The notes: generated by a model not told the origin, from the letters alone. Numbered from the stretch's first letter, positions 37,550 to 46,902 are shown. The stretch is 64,000 nt of DNA from JBGPEQ01 sp050180895 (GCA_050180895.1 JBFXDS010000010.1:1-64000), one strand, 5' to 3'. Numbers and translations are program-made.

Positions 37550-38926
37550 ATGACGACGGCACCCGCCCGCGCCATCCCCGCCCGCCCCCCCGCGGCGACG
37601 CTCGGCCAGCATGTCCTGCGCACGCTGACGCTGGCCGTGCCGGTGATGGTCGCGCGCTCGGGCCTCGTCATCATGATCTCCGTCGGCATCATCATGGCCG
37701 GCCACGCGGGACCCAACGAGCAGGCCTATCTGGGCGCGGCGATGCCCACGCACATGACCGTTCTCGTCATCTGCATCGGCCTGATGATGGGCGTGAGCGT
37801 GCTCTCGGCGCAGGCGGACGGCGCCGGCCGTCCGGCCGATTGCGGGCGAATCTGGCGGGTCGGCATGGTCGTCGGCGGCCTCCTCGGCCTCGCCTTCGCC
37901 CTGGTCATGTTGTGGGGGCAGAGTCTGTTGCTGCTCTTCGGCCTGGCGCCCGATCTCGCCGCCGGCGGCGGCCGCGTGCTGTGGATGTACGCCACCGGCC
38001 TGCCGCCGATCGTCATGTTCGTGGCCACCTCGGCGTTCCTGGAAAGCATCGGCCGGCCGGCCGTGGGCATGCATGTCGCGCTGGCGGCCAACCTCCTGCA
38101 TCTGCCGCTCTGCTGGATCCTGGTGTACGGCAAGCTCGGCGCGCCGGAGATGGGAGCGGAAGGGGCGGCGCTGGCCCTGTCGGCGACGCGCTGGTGCATG
38201 CTGGCCGCCATCGTGGGCCTGGTCGGGCGGTTGCCGCAGGCCGACCGCTACGGCGTGCGTACGCCGCTCGGCGACTATCTGCCGACGGTCAAGAAGCTGT
38301 TCCGGGTCGGCGGGCCGCTCGCCGTCGCCACCGGCTTCGAGGCGACGGCGTTCGCCACGACCCAGACCTTCGCCGCCTGGCTCGGGCCGGAATCGGTCGC
38401 CGTGTTCCAGGACGCCCTCAACCTCAACGCGTTGGTGTTCATGCTGGCGATCGGCTTGGCGACGGCGACATCGGTGCGCGTCGCCAACGCCGTCGGTCGC
38501 GACGACCAGCCGGGCATCCGCACGGCCGGATGGGTCGGCAGCAGCCTGGTTCTGCTGGTCACCGGCGTCGTCGGCATCGCCATCGCGCTGACGCCGGAGC
38601 CGATCGCCGCCCTCTACACGAGCAACGACGGGGTCCGCGCCCTCCTGGTGCCGGTGCTTCTCATCGTCGCCTGTGTGTCGGTCCTCGACGGCCTGCAATG
38701 CGTGCTCATGGGCGCGACGCGCGGCACCGCCGACACCGTGATGCCGACGGTCCTGCAGGCGATCTCGTTCTGGGGCATCATGGTGCCGCTGACCTACGGC
38801 GCGTACCGGTTCGGCTACGGGGTGGCCGGCCTGTTCGTCGCCATCGGCATCAGCGTCATCGCGGCCAGCCTGTTCCTAACCCTCCGGTTCCGGCGGTTGA
38901 CGCAGCGCCACATCCGGCCGGTCTGA
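37550..38926 (+). CDS. MATE-family efflux transporter
   Basis: The 458-residue inner-membrane protein has about twelve helices in two MatE halves (about 25-190 and 245-410). It exports organic cations or drugs by coupling to Na+ or H+. Typical segments are VMVARSGLVIMISVGIIMAGHAG in helix 1, AGRPADCGRIWRVG, and LGPESVAVFQDALNLNALVFMLAIGLATATSVRVANAVG in the second half. The start at 37550 is chosen because the frame upstream lies in repeat DNA. Confidence 0.9.
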   Translation: MTTAPARAIPARPPAATLGQHVLRTLTLAVPVMVARSGLVIMISVGIIMAGHAGPNEQAYLGAAMPTHMTVLVICIGLMMGVSVLSAQADGAGRPADCGRIWRVGMVVGGLLGLAFALVMLWGQSLLLLFGLAPDLAAGGGRVLWMYATGLPPIVMFVATSAFLESIGRPAVGMHVALAANLLHLPLCWILVYGKLGAPEMGAEGAALALSATRWCMLAAIVGLVGRLPQADRYGVRTPLGDYLPTVKKLFRVGGPLAVATGFEATAFATTQTFAAWLGPESVAVFQDALNLNALVFMLAIGLATATSVRVANAVGRDDQPGIRTAGWVGSSLVLLVTGVVGIAIALTPEPIAALYTSNDGVRALLVPVLLIVACVSVLDGLQCVLMGATRGTADTVMPTVLQAISFWGIMVPLTYGAYRFGYGVAGLFVAIGISVIAASLFLTLRFRRLTQRHIRPV

Positions 38927-38933
38927 CGCCCGC

Positions 38934-39110
38934 CTACCGTGCCGTGCCGGCCGCATCCAGACGCTCCCGGGCTTCGCGCAGGAGGGTAACAAGCTCGACC
39001 GGGCGCACGCCGTCCACGCTCATCACCGCCTGTACGACCGGATCGTCGAGCATTTCGGACAGCGACGGTTCCCGGTATGGCGTGCGGTTGTCTGGCCTCC
39101 GTTCCATCAT
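38934..39110 (-). CDS. Small hypothetical protein
   Basis: The 58-residue product is unrecognised. It starts with two ATG codons after a strong AGAGGAGGGG ribosome site. The protein is soluble and charged, with a probable helix at the C-terminus (VELVTLLREARERLDAAG). It converges with the MATE gene seven bases away. The ribosome site is the main evidence. Confidence 0.5.
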   Translation of the reverse strand: MMERRPDNRTPYREPSLSEMLDDPVVQAVMSVDGVRPVELVTLLREARERLDAAGTAR

Positions 39111-39312
39111 CGGCCCCTCCTCTGCTGAATCTGTCGGCTGTCGGCGTCGAGCGCATCCGCGGCTGCGGGCGAACCGGCATTCAACACGCGGGCGGTGGCA
39201 GGAGTTTTGCGACAATGGGGCGATACCGTGGCAATCGGCGTGGGTTGCGGGTCCATCCGCATCGGCATAAGGTCGCCATCGCACAATCCAGCCGTCCGGG
39301 AAATCCCCGTCC

Positions 39313-40515
39313 ATGCCGTTCCTCGCCGCCCGCCTCGACAACATCAAGCCGTCGCCGACCATGGCGGTGACGCAGAAGGCGCGCGAGCTGAAGGCGGCCG
39401 GCCGCGACGTCATCGGCCTCGGCGCCGGCGAGCCCGACTTCGACACGCCCGACAATATCAAGGAAGCGGCGATCGCGGCGATTCGCCGCGGCGAGACCAA
39501 GTACACGGACGTCGACGGCACGCCGGCGCTGAAGCAGGCGATCTGCGCCAAGTTCAAGCGCGAGAACGGCCTCGACTACAAGCAGGAGCAGATCAGCGTC
39601 GGCACCGGCGGCAAGCAGGTGCTCTACAACGCCCTCGTCGCCACCGTGGATCCGGGCGACGAGGTGATCATCCCGGCCCCCTACTGGGTTTCCTACCCGG
39701 ATATCGTGCTGCTCGCCGAAGGCACACCGGTGCCGGTGCCCTGCTCGCAGAACAGCCAGTTCAAGCTGTTGCCGGAGCATCTGGAACAGGCGATCACGCC
39801 GAAGACCAAGTGGCTCATCCTCAACAGCCCGTCGAACCCGACCGGCGCGGCCTACAGCCGCGCCGAGCTGCGCGCGCTGGCCGACGTGCTGCTCCGACAC
39901 CCGCAGGTCTGGGTGCTGACCGACGACATGTACGAGCACCTCGTCTATGACGGCTTCGCGTTCAGCACGATCGCACAGGTCGAGCCCAAGCTGTACGAAC
40001 GCACCCTGACCATGAACGGGGTCAGCAAGGCGTACTGCATGACCGGCTGGCGCATCGGCTATGGCGGCGGACCCGTGCCGCTGATCCAGGCGATGGCCAA
40101 GCTGCAGTCGCAATCGACCTCGAACCCCAGTTCGATCAGCCAAGCCGCCGCGCTCGAGGCCCTGACCGGGCCGCAGGACTTCATCGCGGCGCACAACGAG
40201 AGCTTCAAGGCTCGGCGCGACCTCGTGGTGGACATGCTGAATCAGGCGCCCGGCCTGCATTGCCATCGACCGGAAGGCGCCTTCTACGTCTACCCGTCCT
40301 GCGCGGGCGCCATCGGCAAGACCACGCCGCAAGGCAAGGTGATCAATACCGACGAGGACTTCGTCACCTATCTCTTGGAGGCGGCGGGCGTCGCCGCCGT
40401 CCAGGGCGCCGCCTTCGGCTTGTCGCCGTTCTTCCGCATCTCCTACGCGACATCGATCGAGGCGTTGCGCGAGGCCTGCTCGCGCATCCAGCAGGCGTGC
40501 AAGGCGCTGCGCTGA
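39313..40515 (+). CDS. Aspartate aminotransferase, class I
   Basis: The 400-residue PLP enzyme exchanges amino groups between aspartate and 2-oxoglutarate. It starts in the usual way for the alphaproteobacterial AatA group (LDNIKPSPTMAVTQKARELKAAG) and shows GLGAGEPDFDTP, LNSPSNPTGAAY, DDMYEHLVYDG, the PLP lysine in NGVSKAYCMTGWRIGY, and the substrate-binding Arg in PFFRISYATS. No regulatory domain is missing. It stands alone in its direction. Confidence 0.94.
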   Translation: MPFLAARLDNIKPSPTMAVTQKARELKAAGRDVIGLGAGEPDFDTPDNIKEAAIAAIRRGETKYTDVDGTPALKQAICAKFKRENGLDYKQEQISVGTGGKQVLYNALVATVDPGDEVIIPAPYWVSYPDIVLLAEGTPVPVPCSQNSQFKLLPEHLEQAITPKTKWLILNSPSNPTGAAYSRAELRALADVLLRHPQVWVLTDDMYEHLVYDGFAFSTIAQVEPKLYERTLTMNGVSKAYCMTGWRIGYGGGPVPLIQAMAKLQSQSTSNPSSISQAAALEALTGPQDFIAAHNESFKARRDLVVDMLNQAPGLHCHRPEGAFYVYPSCAGAIGKTTPQGKVINTDEDFVTYLLEAAGVAAVQGAAFGLSPFFRISYATSIEALREACSRIQQACKALR

Positions 40516-40527
40516 CGCGCCGCCCTG

Positions 40528-40606
40528 CCTCTCCCGCTTTCGCGGCAGAGGAGACGACCGAGGCCGGCCGCTGCAACAACGTCCCTCGCCCGTGAAGCGG
40601 GAGAGG
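40528..40606. repeat. Inverted repeat CCTCTCCCGCTT between convergent genes
   Basis: CCTCTCCCGCTT at 40528-40539 and AAGCGGGAGAGG at 40595-40606 are exact reverse complements, 55 bases apart. It lies between the ends of the aminotransferase and CorC-like genes and may be a bidirectional terminator. Confidence 0.65.
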
Positions 40607-40615
40607 ACATAGGCG

Positions 40616-41947
40616 CTACGCGGCGGGCGCGGCCTCCGATCCACCCTCGCGCGCGGCCGGCTTGCGGCTGACCATGACCTTGTCGATGCGCCGTCCATCC
40701 ATGTCGACGACCTCGAAGCGGTGTTCGTCGATGTCGAACCAGTCGGATGCCTTGGGGATGCGACGAAGCCGGTCCATGACCAGCCCGGCCACGGTCTGAT
40801 AGCTGGCCTCGTCTTCGTCCGGCAGGCGCACCAGGCCGATCGTATCCTTCAACTGGTCGATCGGCAGCATGCCGTCCACCAGCCACGAGCCGTCGGCGCG
40901 TTGCGTCACCGACGGTTCCTCCTGTTGTCCCGGTTCGGGCAGATCGCCGACCAGGGCTTCGAGCAGATCCTCCAGGGTGACGATGCCCTGGAAGTCGCCA
41001 TATTCGTCGACGATGAGGGCGATGGGCGCGCCGGTCCGCCGGAAGGTCTCGAGCGCCTTCAGCGCCGGCGCCGACTCCGGAATGTAGAGCGGCGGCTTCA
41101 TGGCGGTCCGGACGTCGAAGCCGCGGCCGGCCAGTTCGCCCGCCAGCAGGTCCTTCACCTCGACCACGCCGACGATATGGCGGCGGCCGCCCTCGGCGAC
41201 GGGAAAGCGTGAATAGTGGCTCTCGCGGATCTTCTGCCGGGTCTCCTCGATCGGATCCTCCAGATCGAGCCATTCGATCTGAGTGCGGGGCGTCATCAGC
41301 GCGCTGACGCGGCGATCGCCCAGCCGGAGCGCCATGTCGACGATCGATTTCTCGATCGGGTGGAAGTGGCCGGACTCGGCGCCCTGCTGCATCAGCACCT
41401 TGATTTCCTCGTCGGTCACCGCGGGCTCGCTGCCGTGCCTTATCGGCAGCAGCCGCAGCACGATTTCGGTCACGCCGCTCAGCAGCCAGACGACGGGGCC
41501 GGCGATGCGCGACAGCAGCGCCATGCCGCGCGCCAGCCAGGAGGCGATCGCCTCCGGCCGGCTGAGCGCCAGCCGCTTCGGCACCAGTTCGCCCAGGATC
41601 AGCGACAGAAAGGTGATGCCGACGACCACGGCGCCGATCGAGATCGCCTCGGCATATTCGGCCGACGCCGGGAACTCGGCCGCGAACCAGACGGCCAGCG
41701 CCTCGGACAGCGTCGCCCCGCCGAACGCGCCGGCGAGCACGCCGATGAGGGTGATGCCGATCTGCACCGTCGACAGGAACCGGCCCGGATTCTCGGCCAA
41801 GGTCAGCGCCACCTTGGCGCCCCGGTCTCCCTGATCGGCGGCGTGCTTCAGCCGCGCGCGGCGCGCCGAAACGATCGCCATTTCCGCCATGGCGAACAAT
41901 CCGTTCAGCAGGATCAGCAACAGGACGATCAGCAGCTCGAGCGTCAT
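40616..41947 (-). CDS. CNNM/CorC-HlyC family membrane protein
   Basis: The 443-residue protein has an N-terminal DUF21/CNNM domain with about four helices (residues 1-190), two CBS domains (about 210-330, with LMTPRTQIEWLDLEDP and EYGDFQGIVTLEDLLEALVGD), and a C-terminal CorC_HlyC domain (ADGSWLVDGMLPIDQLKDTIGL). These proteins act in magnesium or cobalt efflux or resistance; the old haemolysin label is not supported. It lies 70 bases downstream of an ExoD gene and is probably in one transcript with it. Confidence 0.92.
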   Translation of the reverse strand: MTLELLIVLLLILLNGLFAMAEMAIVSARRARLKHAADQGDRGAKVALTLAENPGRFLSTVQIGITLIGVLAGAFGGATLSEALAVWFAAEFPASAEYAEAISIGAVVVGITFLSLILGELVPKRLALSRPEAIASWLARGMALLSRIAGPVVWLLSGVTEIVLRLLPIRHGSEPAVTDEEIKVLMQQGAESGHFHPIEKSIVDMALRLGDRRVSALMTPRTQIEWLDLEDPIEETRQKIRESHYSRFPVAEGGRRHIVGVVEVKDLLAGELAGRGFDVRTAMKPPLYIPESAPALKALETFRRTGAPIALIVDEYGDFQGIVTLEDLLEALVGDLPEPGQQEEPSVTQRADGSWLVDGMLPIDQLKDTIGLVRLPDEDEASYQTVAGLVMDRLRRIPKASDWFDIDEHRFEVVDMDGRRIDKVMVSRKPAAREGGSEAAPAA

Positions 41948-42017
41948 TGCAACGCGTTTCGTCCGGATTCGACCGCCGGCGAGGAGGACTTCCCTCGAAG
42001 GTCGGGCGAATCACCCG

Positions 42018-42647
42018 CTACATTCCAAGATATTTGCCGGCCAACTGCAAGCCCTCTTGCACCGAGACCCAGCCGAGCAGGGCCACCGCCCCGATCGCAA
42101 TGCAGCCGCCGGCGACACCGATCGCGGCGAGAACGCCGTCGCGCTCGATCACCGCAAGTGCCATCAGTGCGATCGGCACGACCAGGGGCATGTTGAACAA
42201 GATCGGGATCGTCAGCAGCAGCGCGAGCGCCAGGCACAGCAGGCCGATGATGCGTTCGCCGACCGGCCCGGTCAGGACGGCGAGGCGCGGCCGCAGCAGG
42301 CGTTCGACGCGGTCCAGATAGGGATCGGCGCGCTCGACCATGCGCAGGAAGTCGGCCCGCGACAGCGAGCGGTCGGCCAGAAAACGCGGCAGCCACGGCC
42401 GCGGCAGTCCGACCGCAAGCTGCAAGGCGACGAGGGCCAGCGGCACTGCGGCGATGGACGAGATACCCGGTACCGCGCCGGGCAGCGCCAGGACGAGCAG
42501 GAGCACGCCGTAACCGCGGTCGCCAAGCAGGCGTGTGATATCGCCCAGCGAAATGCGCTCGTTCGGCCATGTGCGCGCCAGCAGGTCCAACAATTCGGAT
42601 ACGCGTTGCGGCGGGGCGGCGGCCGTCGCCGCTGCGGAACTGTTCAC
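42018..42647 (-). CDS. ExoD family membrane protein
   Basis: The 209-residue protein matches the ExoD family (exopolysaccharide synthesis, ExoD). Typical parts are LGDRGYGVLLLVLALPGAVPG (about 41-61) and paired hydrophobic segments in the C-terminal half (about 135-200). ExoD in Sinorhizobium affects exopolysaccharide production and alkaline tolerance; the biochemical role is unknown. Its product should sit in the inner membrane. Confidence 0.87.
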   Translation of the reverse strand: MNSSAAATAAAPPQRVSELLDLLARTWPNERISLGDITRLLGDRGYGVLLLVLALPGAVPGISSIAAVPLALVALQLAVGLPRPWLPRFLADRSLSRADFLRMVERADPYLDRVERLLRPRLAVLTGPVGERIIGLLCLALALLLTIPILFNMPLVVPIALMALAVIERDGVLAAIGVAGGCIAIGAVALLGWVSVQEGLQLAGKYLGM

Positions 42648-42876
42648 GATTAGTCCTGGAATAATTGGACGGGCCGGTGGGGATCGACTATGCCACTCCA
42701 GATATGGCCCGGCGCCCGCCGCCGCAAGATGAGGACGTGGGTGACGGCCGCGCGCCGTCGCGCGTCGTTTTCGCTTGCATCGCCATCGACGGCCCGGAAA
42801 TCATAACATCGCAGATGGCAGAATGATGGTCGCCAGACAATTGGCGCCTGGTTGGATTTCGAGGGAGGACGTTCGC

Positions 42877-44922
42877 ATGGGCCAACGCGAAGCATCGGCG
42901 CCGCGCTGCGCCGCATTGGTGGGGCCATATCTCAGCGGCAAGACCACGCTGCTGGAAAGCCTGATGTTCGCGACCGGCGCGACGACCCGCAAAGGCTCGA
43001 TCAAGGAGGGCAACACCATCGGCGACAGCGCCCCGGAGGCGCGCGCACGCAAGATGAGCGTCGAAGTCAACGCGGCCACGACCGAGTATCTCGGCGAGAA
43101 ATGGACATTTCTCGATTGCCCCGGCTCGATCGAGCTGACCCAGGAGACGCAGAACGTGCTCATGGTGGCGGACGTCGCGGTCGTCGTCTGCGAGCCGGAA
43201 GTATCGCGCGCGCTCACGCTGGCGCCGCTGTTCAAGTTCCTCGACGACCGGCAGATCCCGCACATGCTGTTCATCAACAAGATGGACACGGCCGCGCACC
43301 GCGTGCGCGACGTCCTGGCGGCGCTGCAGAGCGTGTCGGGCCGCAAGCTGGTGCTGCGGCAGGTGCCGATCCGCAAGACCGAAAAATCGGGCGCCGAGAC
43401 CATCTCCGGGTTCGTCGACCTCGTGAGCGAGCGCGCCTACAACGCGCCGGGCAACGACTCCGACCTCATCCAGATCCCTGCGGACATCGTCGAGCGCGAG
43501 CAGACCGCCCGACGCGAGCTGCTGGAAGCGCTCGCCGATTTCGACGATCGCCTCCTGGAGCAGCTGCTCGAGGACGCCATCCCCCCGAAGGAGGAGATCT
43601 ACCAGCAGATCTCCAAGGACCTCGCCGGCGATCTCATCGTGCCCGTGCTGCTCGGCGCCGCCGAGCATGATCACGGCGTGCATCGCCTGCTCAAGGCGCT
43701 GCGGCACGACGTGCCCGGCCCCGCTGAGACCGCGTCCCGCATCGGGGTGGCTCCGGCCGTGGGCGACACGGCGGCCCTCGTCTTCAAGACCTATCACCAG
43801 GCACACACCGGCAAGATCTCGCTGGCCCGCATCTGGGGGGCGCCCCTGCAGGACGGCGGCACCCTCGACGGCCATCGCTACGCCGCCGTCTACCGGATGA
43901 AAGGGCACGAGCTTGGCAAGCAATCCACGGCGCTCTTGGGCGAGGTCGTCGGCCTCGGGCGCATGGAGGCGGTGGCGACCGGACAGCTGCTCACGGCGTC
44001 CGGCAAGTCCGCCGGCAGTGTCGACTGGCCCGTCCAGCTGGCGCCGCTGTTCTCGCTCGCCATCAACGTCGAGAACCGCGCCGACGAGGTGAAGCTGACC
44101 GCGGCGCTGCAGAAGCTGGTGGAGGAAGACCCCTCGCTATCGATCGAGCACAACCAGGACACCCACGAACTCGTGCTGTGGGGACAGGGCGAGATCCATC
44201 TGCAGGTGGCGATCGACCGGCTGAGGCTGAAATACGGGCTCGCCGTCAAGTCGCACCGACCGACGATCAACTACAAGGAAACCATACGCCGCGGCATCAA
44301 GCAGCATGGGCGCCACAAGAAGCAGAGCGGCGGCCATGGACAGTTCGGCGACGTGCATGTCGAGATCAAGCCGCTGGCGCGCGGCGGCGGCTTCGAGTTC
44401 ATCGACAACGTCGTCGGCGGCGCCGTGCCGCGGCAATACATCTCGTCCGTCGAGGAAGGCGCGCGCGACTATCTCAATCGCGGGCCGCTCGGGTTTCCGG
44501 TCGTCGACGTATCCGTTCGGCTGTACGACGGTCAGTACCACTCGGTGGACAGTTCGGATATGGCCTTCAAGACCGCTGCGCGCATCGCCATGAGCGAAGG
44601 CATGCCGAAATGCGACCCCGTGCTGCTCGAGCCGATCTGTTCGGTGCAGATCGCGATCCCCAACGACTTCACGGCGCGCGTGCACGGCCTCATCAGCGGC
44701 CGGCGCGGCCAGATCCTGGGCTTCAGCCCCAAAGAGGGATGGCAGGGCTGGGACGAGGTCAACGCCTACCTCCCGCAGTCCGAACTGCACGACCTCATCA
44801 TCGAGCTGCGGTCGCTCACCCTCGGTGTCGGCACCTTTTCGTGGAAATTCGACCATCTGCAGGAGCTGACCGGCCGCCTCGCCGACAAAATCGTAGAGCA
44901 TCGGCTGACGGCAGCCCATTGA
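42877..44922 (+). CDS. Elongation factor G-like protein with altered G domain
   Basis: The 681-residue protein has the full EF-G architecture: G domain, domain II (about 290-380), III, IV (about 465-590 with the QSGGHGQFGDVHVEIKPL stretch) and V. The P-loop is GPYLSGKT (16-23) and NKMD is intact (134-137), but the switch II DTPGH is DCPGS (80-84), lacking the catalytic His, and the switch I RGITI motif is absent. It is the FusA-like paralogue found in alphaproteobacteria, not the main translocase. A GGGAGGACG site precedes ATG at 42877; it has no operon partner. Confidence 0.88.
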   Translation: MGQREASAPRCAALVGPYLSGKTTLLESLMFATGATTRKGSIKEGNTIGDSAPEARARKMSVEVNAATTEYLGEKWTFLDCPGSIELTQETQNVLMVADVAVVVCEPEVSRALTLAPLFKFLDDRQIPHMLFINKMDTAAHRVRDVLAALQSVSGRKLVLRQVPIRKTEKSGAETISGFVDLVSERAYNAPGNDSDLIQIPADIVEREQTARRELLEALADFDDRLLEQLLEDAIPPKEEIYQQISKDLAGDLIVPVLLGAAEHDHGVHRLLKALRHDVPGPAETASRIGVAPAVGDTAALVFKTYHQAHTGKISLARIWGAPLQDGGTLDGHRYAAVYRMKGHELGKQSTALLGEVVGLGRMEAVATGQLLTASGKSAGSVDWPVQLAPLFSLAINVENRADEVKLTAALQKLVEEDPSLSIEHNQDTHELVLWGQGEIHLQVAIDRLRLKYGLAVKSHRPTINYKETIRRGIKQHGRHKKQSGGHGQFGDVHVEIKPLARGGGFEFIDNVVGGAVPRQYISSVEEGARDYLNRGPLGFPVVDVSVRLYDGQYHSVDSSDMAFKTAARIAMSEGMPKCDPVLLEPICSVQIAIPNDFTARVHGLISGRRGQILGFSPKEGWQGWDEVNAYLPQSELHDLIIELRSLTLGVGTFSWKFDHLQELTGRLADKIVEHRLTAAH

Positions 44923-44986
44923 ACCGCAGGCGGCGAGGGCGCGTCCGATTCCTGGACGACATACTTTAGAATCATTTGAAGAGACA

Positions 44987-45015
44987 TTGAAGCACCGCCG
45001 GGCCGGTTTTATATC
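44987..45015 (+). promoter_or_regulatory. Candidate promoter of the dps gene
   Basis: TTGAAG at 44987-44992 and TATATC at 45010-45015 are separated by exactly 17 bases. The start codon is 33 bases beyond the -10, after GGGAGAG. The element lies in an AT-rich pocket between the EF-G-like gene and dps. Confidence 0.5.
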
Positions 45016-45048
45016 CTAGGGACAGGAAAGTTTTCGGGAGAGTCCGCC

Positions 45049-45519
45049 GTGAAGAAAATCGACATCGGCATCGCCGAGAAGGACCGCCAGGCGATCGCTC
45101 AGGGTTTGTCGCACCTGCTGGCCGATACCTACACGCTCTATCTCAAGACCCACAATTTTCATTGGAACGTGACCGGGCCGATGTTCAACACGCTGCACCT
45201 CATGTTCGAGCAGCAGTACACCGAACTGGCCCTGGCCGTCGATTTGATCGCCGAGCGCATCCGCGCCCTCGGATTCCCGGCGCCCGGCAGCTACAGCCGA
45301 TACGCCAAGCTGTCGTCGATCAAAGAGGAGAACGGCGTGCCCGATGCCGACGAGATGATCCGCCAGCTGGTCGCCGGCCAGGAAGCTGTCGTCCGCACGG
45401 CGCGCAAGATCTTTCCGACCGTGGACAAGGCGAACGACGAGCCGAGCGCCGATCTCCTCACGCAGCGCATGCAGGTCCACGAGAAGAACGCCTGGATGCT
45501 GCGCAGCCTGCTCGCCTGA
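45049..45519 (+). CDS. dps: Dps-family DNA-binding ferritin
   Basis: The 156-residue protein forms a dodecamer that stores iron and protects DNA in stationary phase or oxidative stress. Ferroxidase residues are seen in THNFHWNVTGPMF (His and Trp), HLMFEQQYTELALAVDLIAERIRALG (Asp/Glu) and the C-terminal helix EKNAWMLRSLLA. The N-terminus is short (KKIDIGIAEKDRQAIAQGL), with few lysines, so DNA binding may be weak. It begins with GTG at 45049 after GGGAGAG. Confidence 0.92.
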   Translation: MKKIDIGIAEKDRQAIAQGLSHLLADTYTLYLKTHNFHWNVTGPMFNTLHLMFEQQYTELALAVDLIAERIRALGFPAPGSYSRYAKLSSIKEENGVPDADEMIRQLVAGQEAVVRTARKIFPTVDKANDEPSADLLTQRMQVHEKNAWMLRSLLA

Positions 45520-45610
45520 CGCGCGACTCACCCTTTGTTGATTTGCCGCGCCAGTGGCGTGCGCCTATCTGGGGGCAGCGATTCCGCTGACTTGCCGATG
45601 GAGCGTCGCC

Positions 45611-46588
45611 ATGCTGATCAAGGTTAAGCGCGGCTGGGAATTGCCGGACTCGACGGCAACCCCGGAGCATGTCTTTCGCGACCGGCGGCGCCTCTGCGCC
45701 GCCCTTGCCGCCGGGCCAGTGCTGGCGGCCGTAGGCGGACCGTTCGGCGCGACGGCGCTGCATGCGCAGGACGCTCCGGCCGATCCCTCCGCCGCGCTCT
45801 ATCCGGCGCCGCCGAATCCGCGCTACACCCTCGATCGCCCGCTGACGGCGGAGGAATACGTAACCAGTTACAACAATTTCTACGAGTTCGGCTCGAGCAA
45901 GGACGTCAAGGACGAGGCGCAGTCGTTGCCGGCCCGGCCCTGGGACATCACGATCGACGGCATGGTCGAAACGCCCACCGTCGTCGCCATCGACGACCTC
46001 CTGCGGAAGATGCCGCTGGAGGAACGACTCTATCGGCACCGCTGCGTCGAGGCCTGGTCGATGGCCGTGCCGTGGACCGGGTTCCCGATGAAGGCACTCG
46101 TCGAGTTCGCGCGCCCTCTGAGCACGGCGACATACGTGCGGATGGAGACGTTCTTGAACCCAGACGTGGCCGAAGGCCAGCGGGCCGTCTGGTATCCCTG
46201 GCCCTACATCGAGGGGCTGACGATGGCCGAGGCCGCGAACGAGCTGACGTTCCTAGTGACCGGCATTTACGGCAAGCCGGTGCCGCCGCAGAACGGCTCG
46301 CCCCTGCGGCTTGCCACGCCTTGGAAATACGGGTTCAAGTCGATCAAGTCGATCGTCAAGTTCACCTTCACCGACGAGCGGCCCGTGAGCTTCTGGGAGG
46401 CCCTGCAAGCCTCCGAGTACGGGTTTTGGGCCAACGTCAATCCGGACGTGCCCCACCCGCGCTGGAGCCAGGCCACCGAACGCGTCCTCGGCACCAACGA
46501 ACGGGTGCCGACCCTGCTGTTCAACGGCTATGGCGAATTCGTTGCCGATCTGTACAAGGGCCTCGAAAACGAGCGGCTCTACGCTTGA
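45611..46588 (+). CDS. msrP: Methionine sulfoxide reductase, molybdopterin subunit MsrP
   Basis: The 325-residue periplasmic molybdoenzyme reduces methionine sulfoxide in exported proteins. A twin-arginine-type leader (RDRRRLCAALAAGPVL) is visible around residues 24-40. The molybdenum-binding Cys is in YRHRCVEAWSM, and the other family segments PWDITIDGMV, YYNNF-like YNNFYEFGSSK, and PLRLATPWKYGFKSIKSIVKF are present. ATG at 45611 gives the family start. The haem partner MsrQ, normally the next gene, is absent; 31 bases after the stop there is a block of hairpins. Confidence 0.9.
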   Translation: MLIKVKRGWELPDSTATPEHVFRDRRRLCAALAAGPVLAAVGGPFGATALHAQDAPADPSAALYPAPPNPRYTLDRPLTAEEYVTSYNNFYEFGSSKDVKDEAQSLPARPWDITIDGMVETPTVVAIDDLLRKMPLEERLYRHRCVEAWSMAVPWTGFPMKALVEFARPLSTATYVRMETFLNPDVAEGQRAVWYPWPYIEGLTMAEAANELTFLVTGIYGKPVPPQNGSPLRLATPWKYGFKSIKSIVKFTFTDERPVSFWEALQASEYGFWANVNPDVPHPRWSQATERVLGTNERVPTLLFNGYGEFVADLYKGLENERLYA

Positions 46589-46619
46589 TCCCAGCCGATC
46601 GAGAGGCGGGAAGAAAAAT

Positions 46620-46716
46620 GCCGGGCCTTTTAAGGGGCCCGGCAAGTTAAACAGGGAGGCTTCACGTCTGGGAGACGTGGGGTCCGAAGACCCCTATCCG
46701 GACATCGCGCCCGGAT
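46620..46716 (+). ncRNA. Candidate structured RNA: four consecutive hairpins
   Basis: Four perfect stems follow one another: GCCGGGCC with GGCCCGGC (46620-46643), CACGTCT with AGACGTG (46663-46679), GGGGTC with GACCCC around a CGAA loop (46679-46694), and ATCCGG with CCGGAT (46696-46716). Between stems 1 and 2 lies single-stranded AACAGGGAGGC. It lies just after msrP. It could be an mRNA 3' end structure, a processed small RNA or a repeat element; no T tract follows. No Rfam family was recognised. Confidence 0.45.
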
Positions 46717-46902
46717 CCGATTGACCGCGCCCGTCGGCGCCGTCGAAACTGTCATGTTGCACCGCAACACACCCATAAGATAATGCGGCTGCGGCCGGCC
46801 ACCAGACTCAAAAATCGCTAGGTGGCATGCATTTTATGCATGGAACTTGTGCTGAGCCAGTCGTTCAAATCACCTCATAGCCCAATTTGGCCCAATCCGG
46901 GC
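46717..46902. other. Rest of the msrP-lysR intergenic region
   Basis: No gene is seen. An exact palindrome, CATGCAT with ATGCATG around TTT, lies at 46826-46842. It is downstream of the LysR gene (minus strand), so it could be part of a transcription end or a binding site. Confidence 0.4.
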
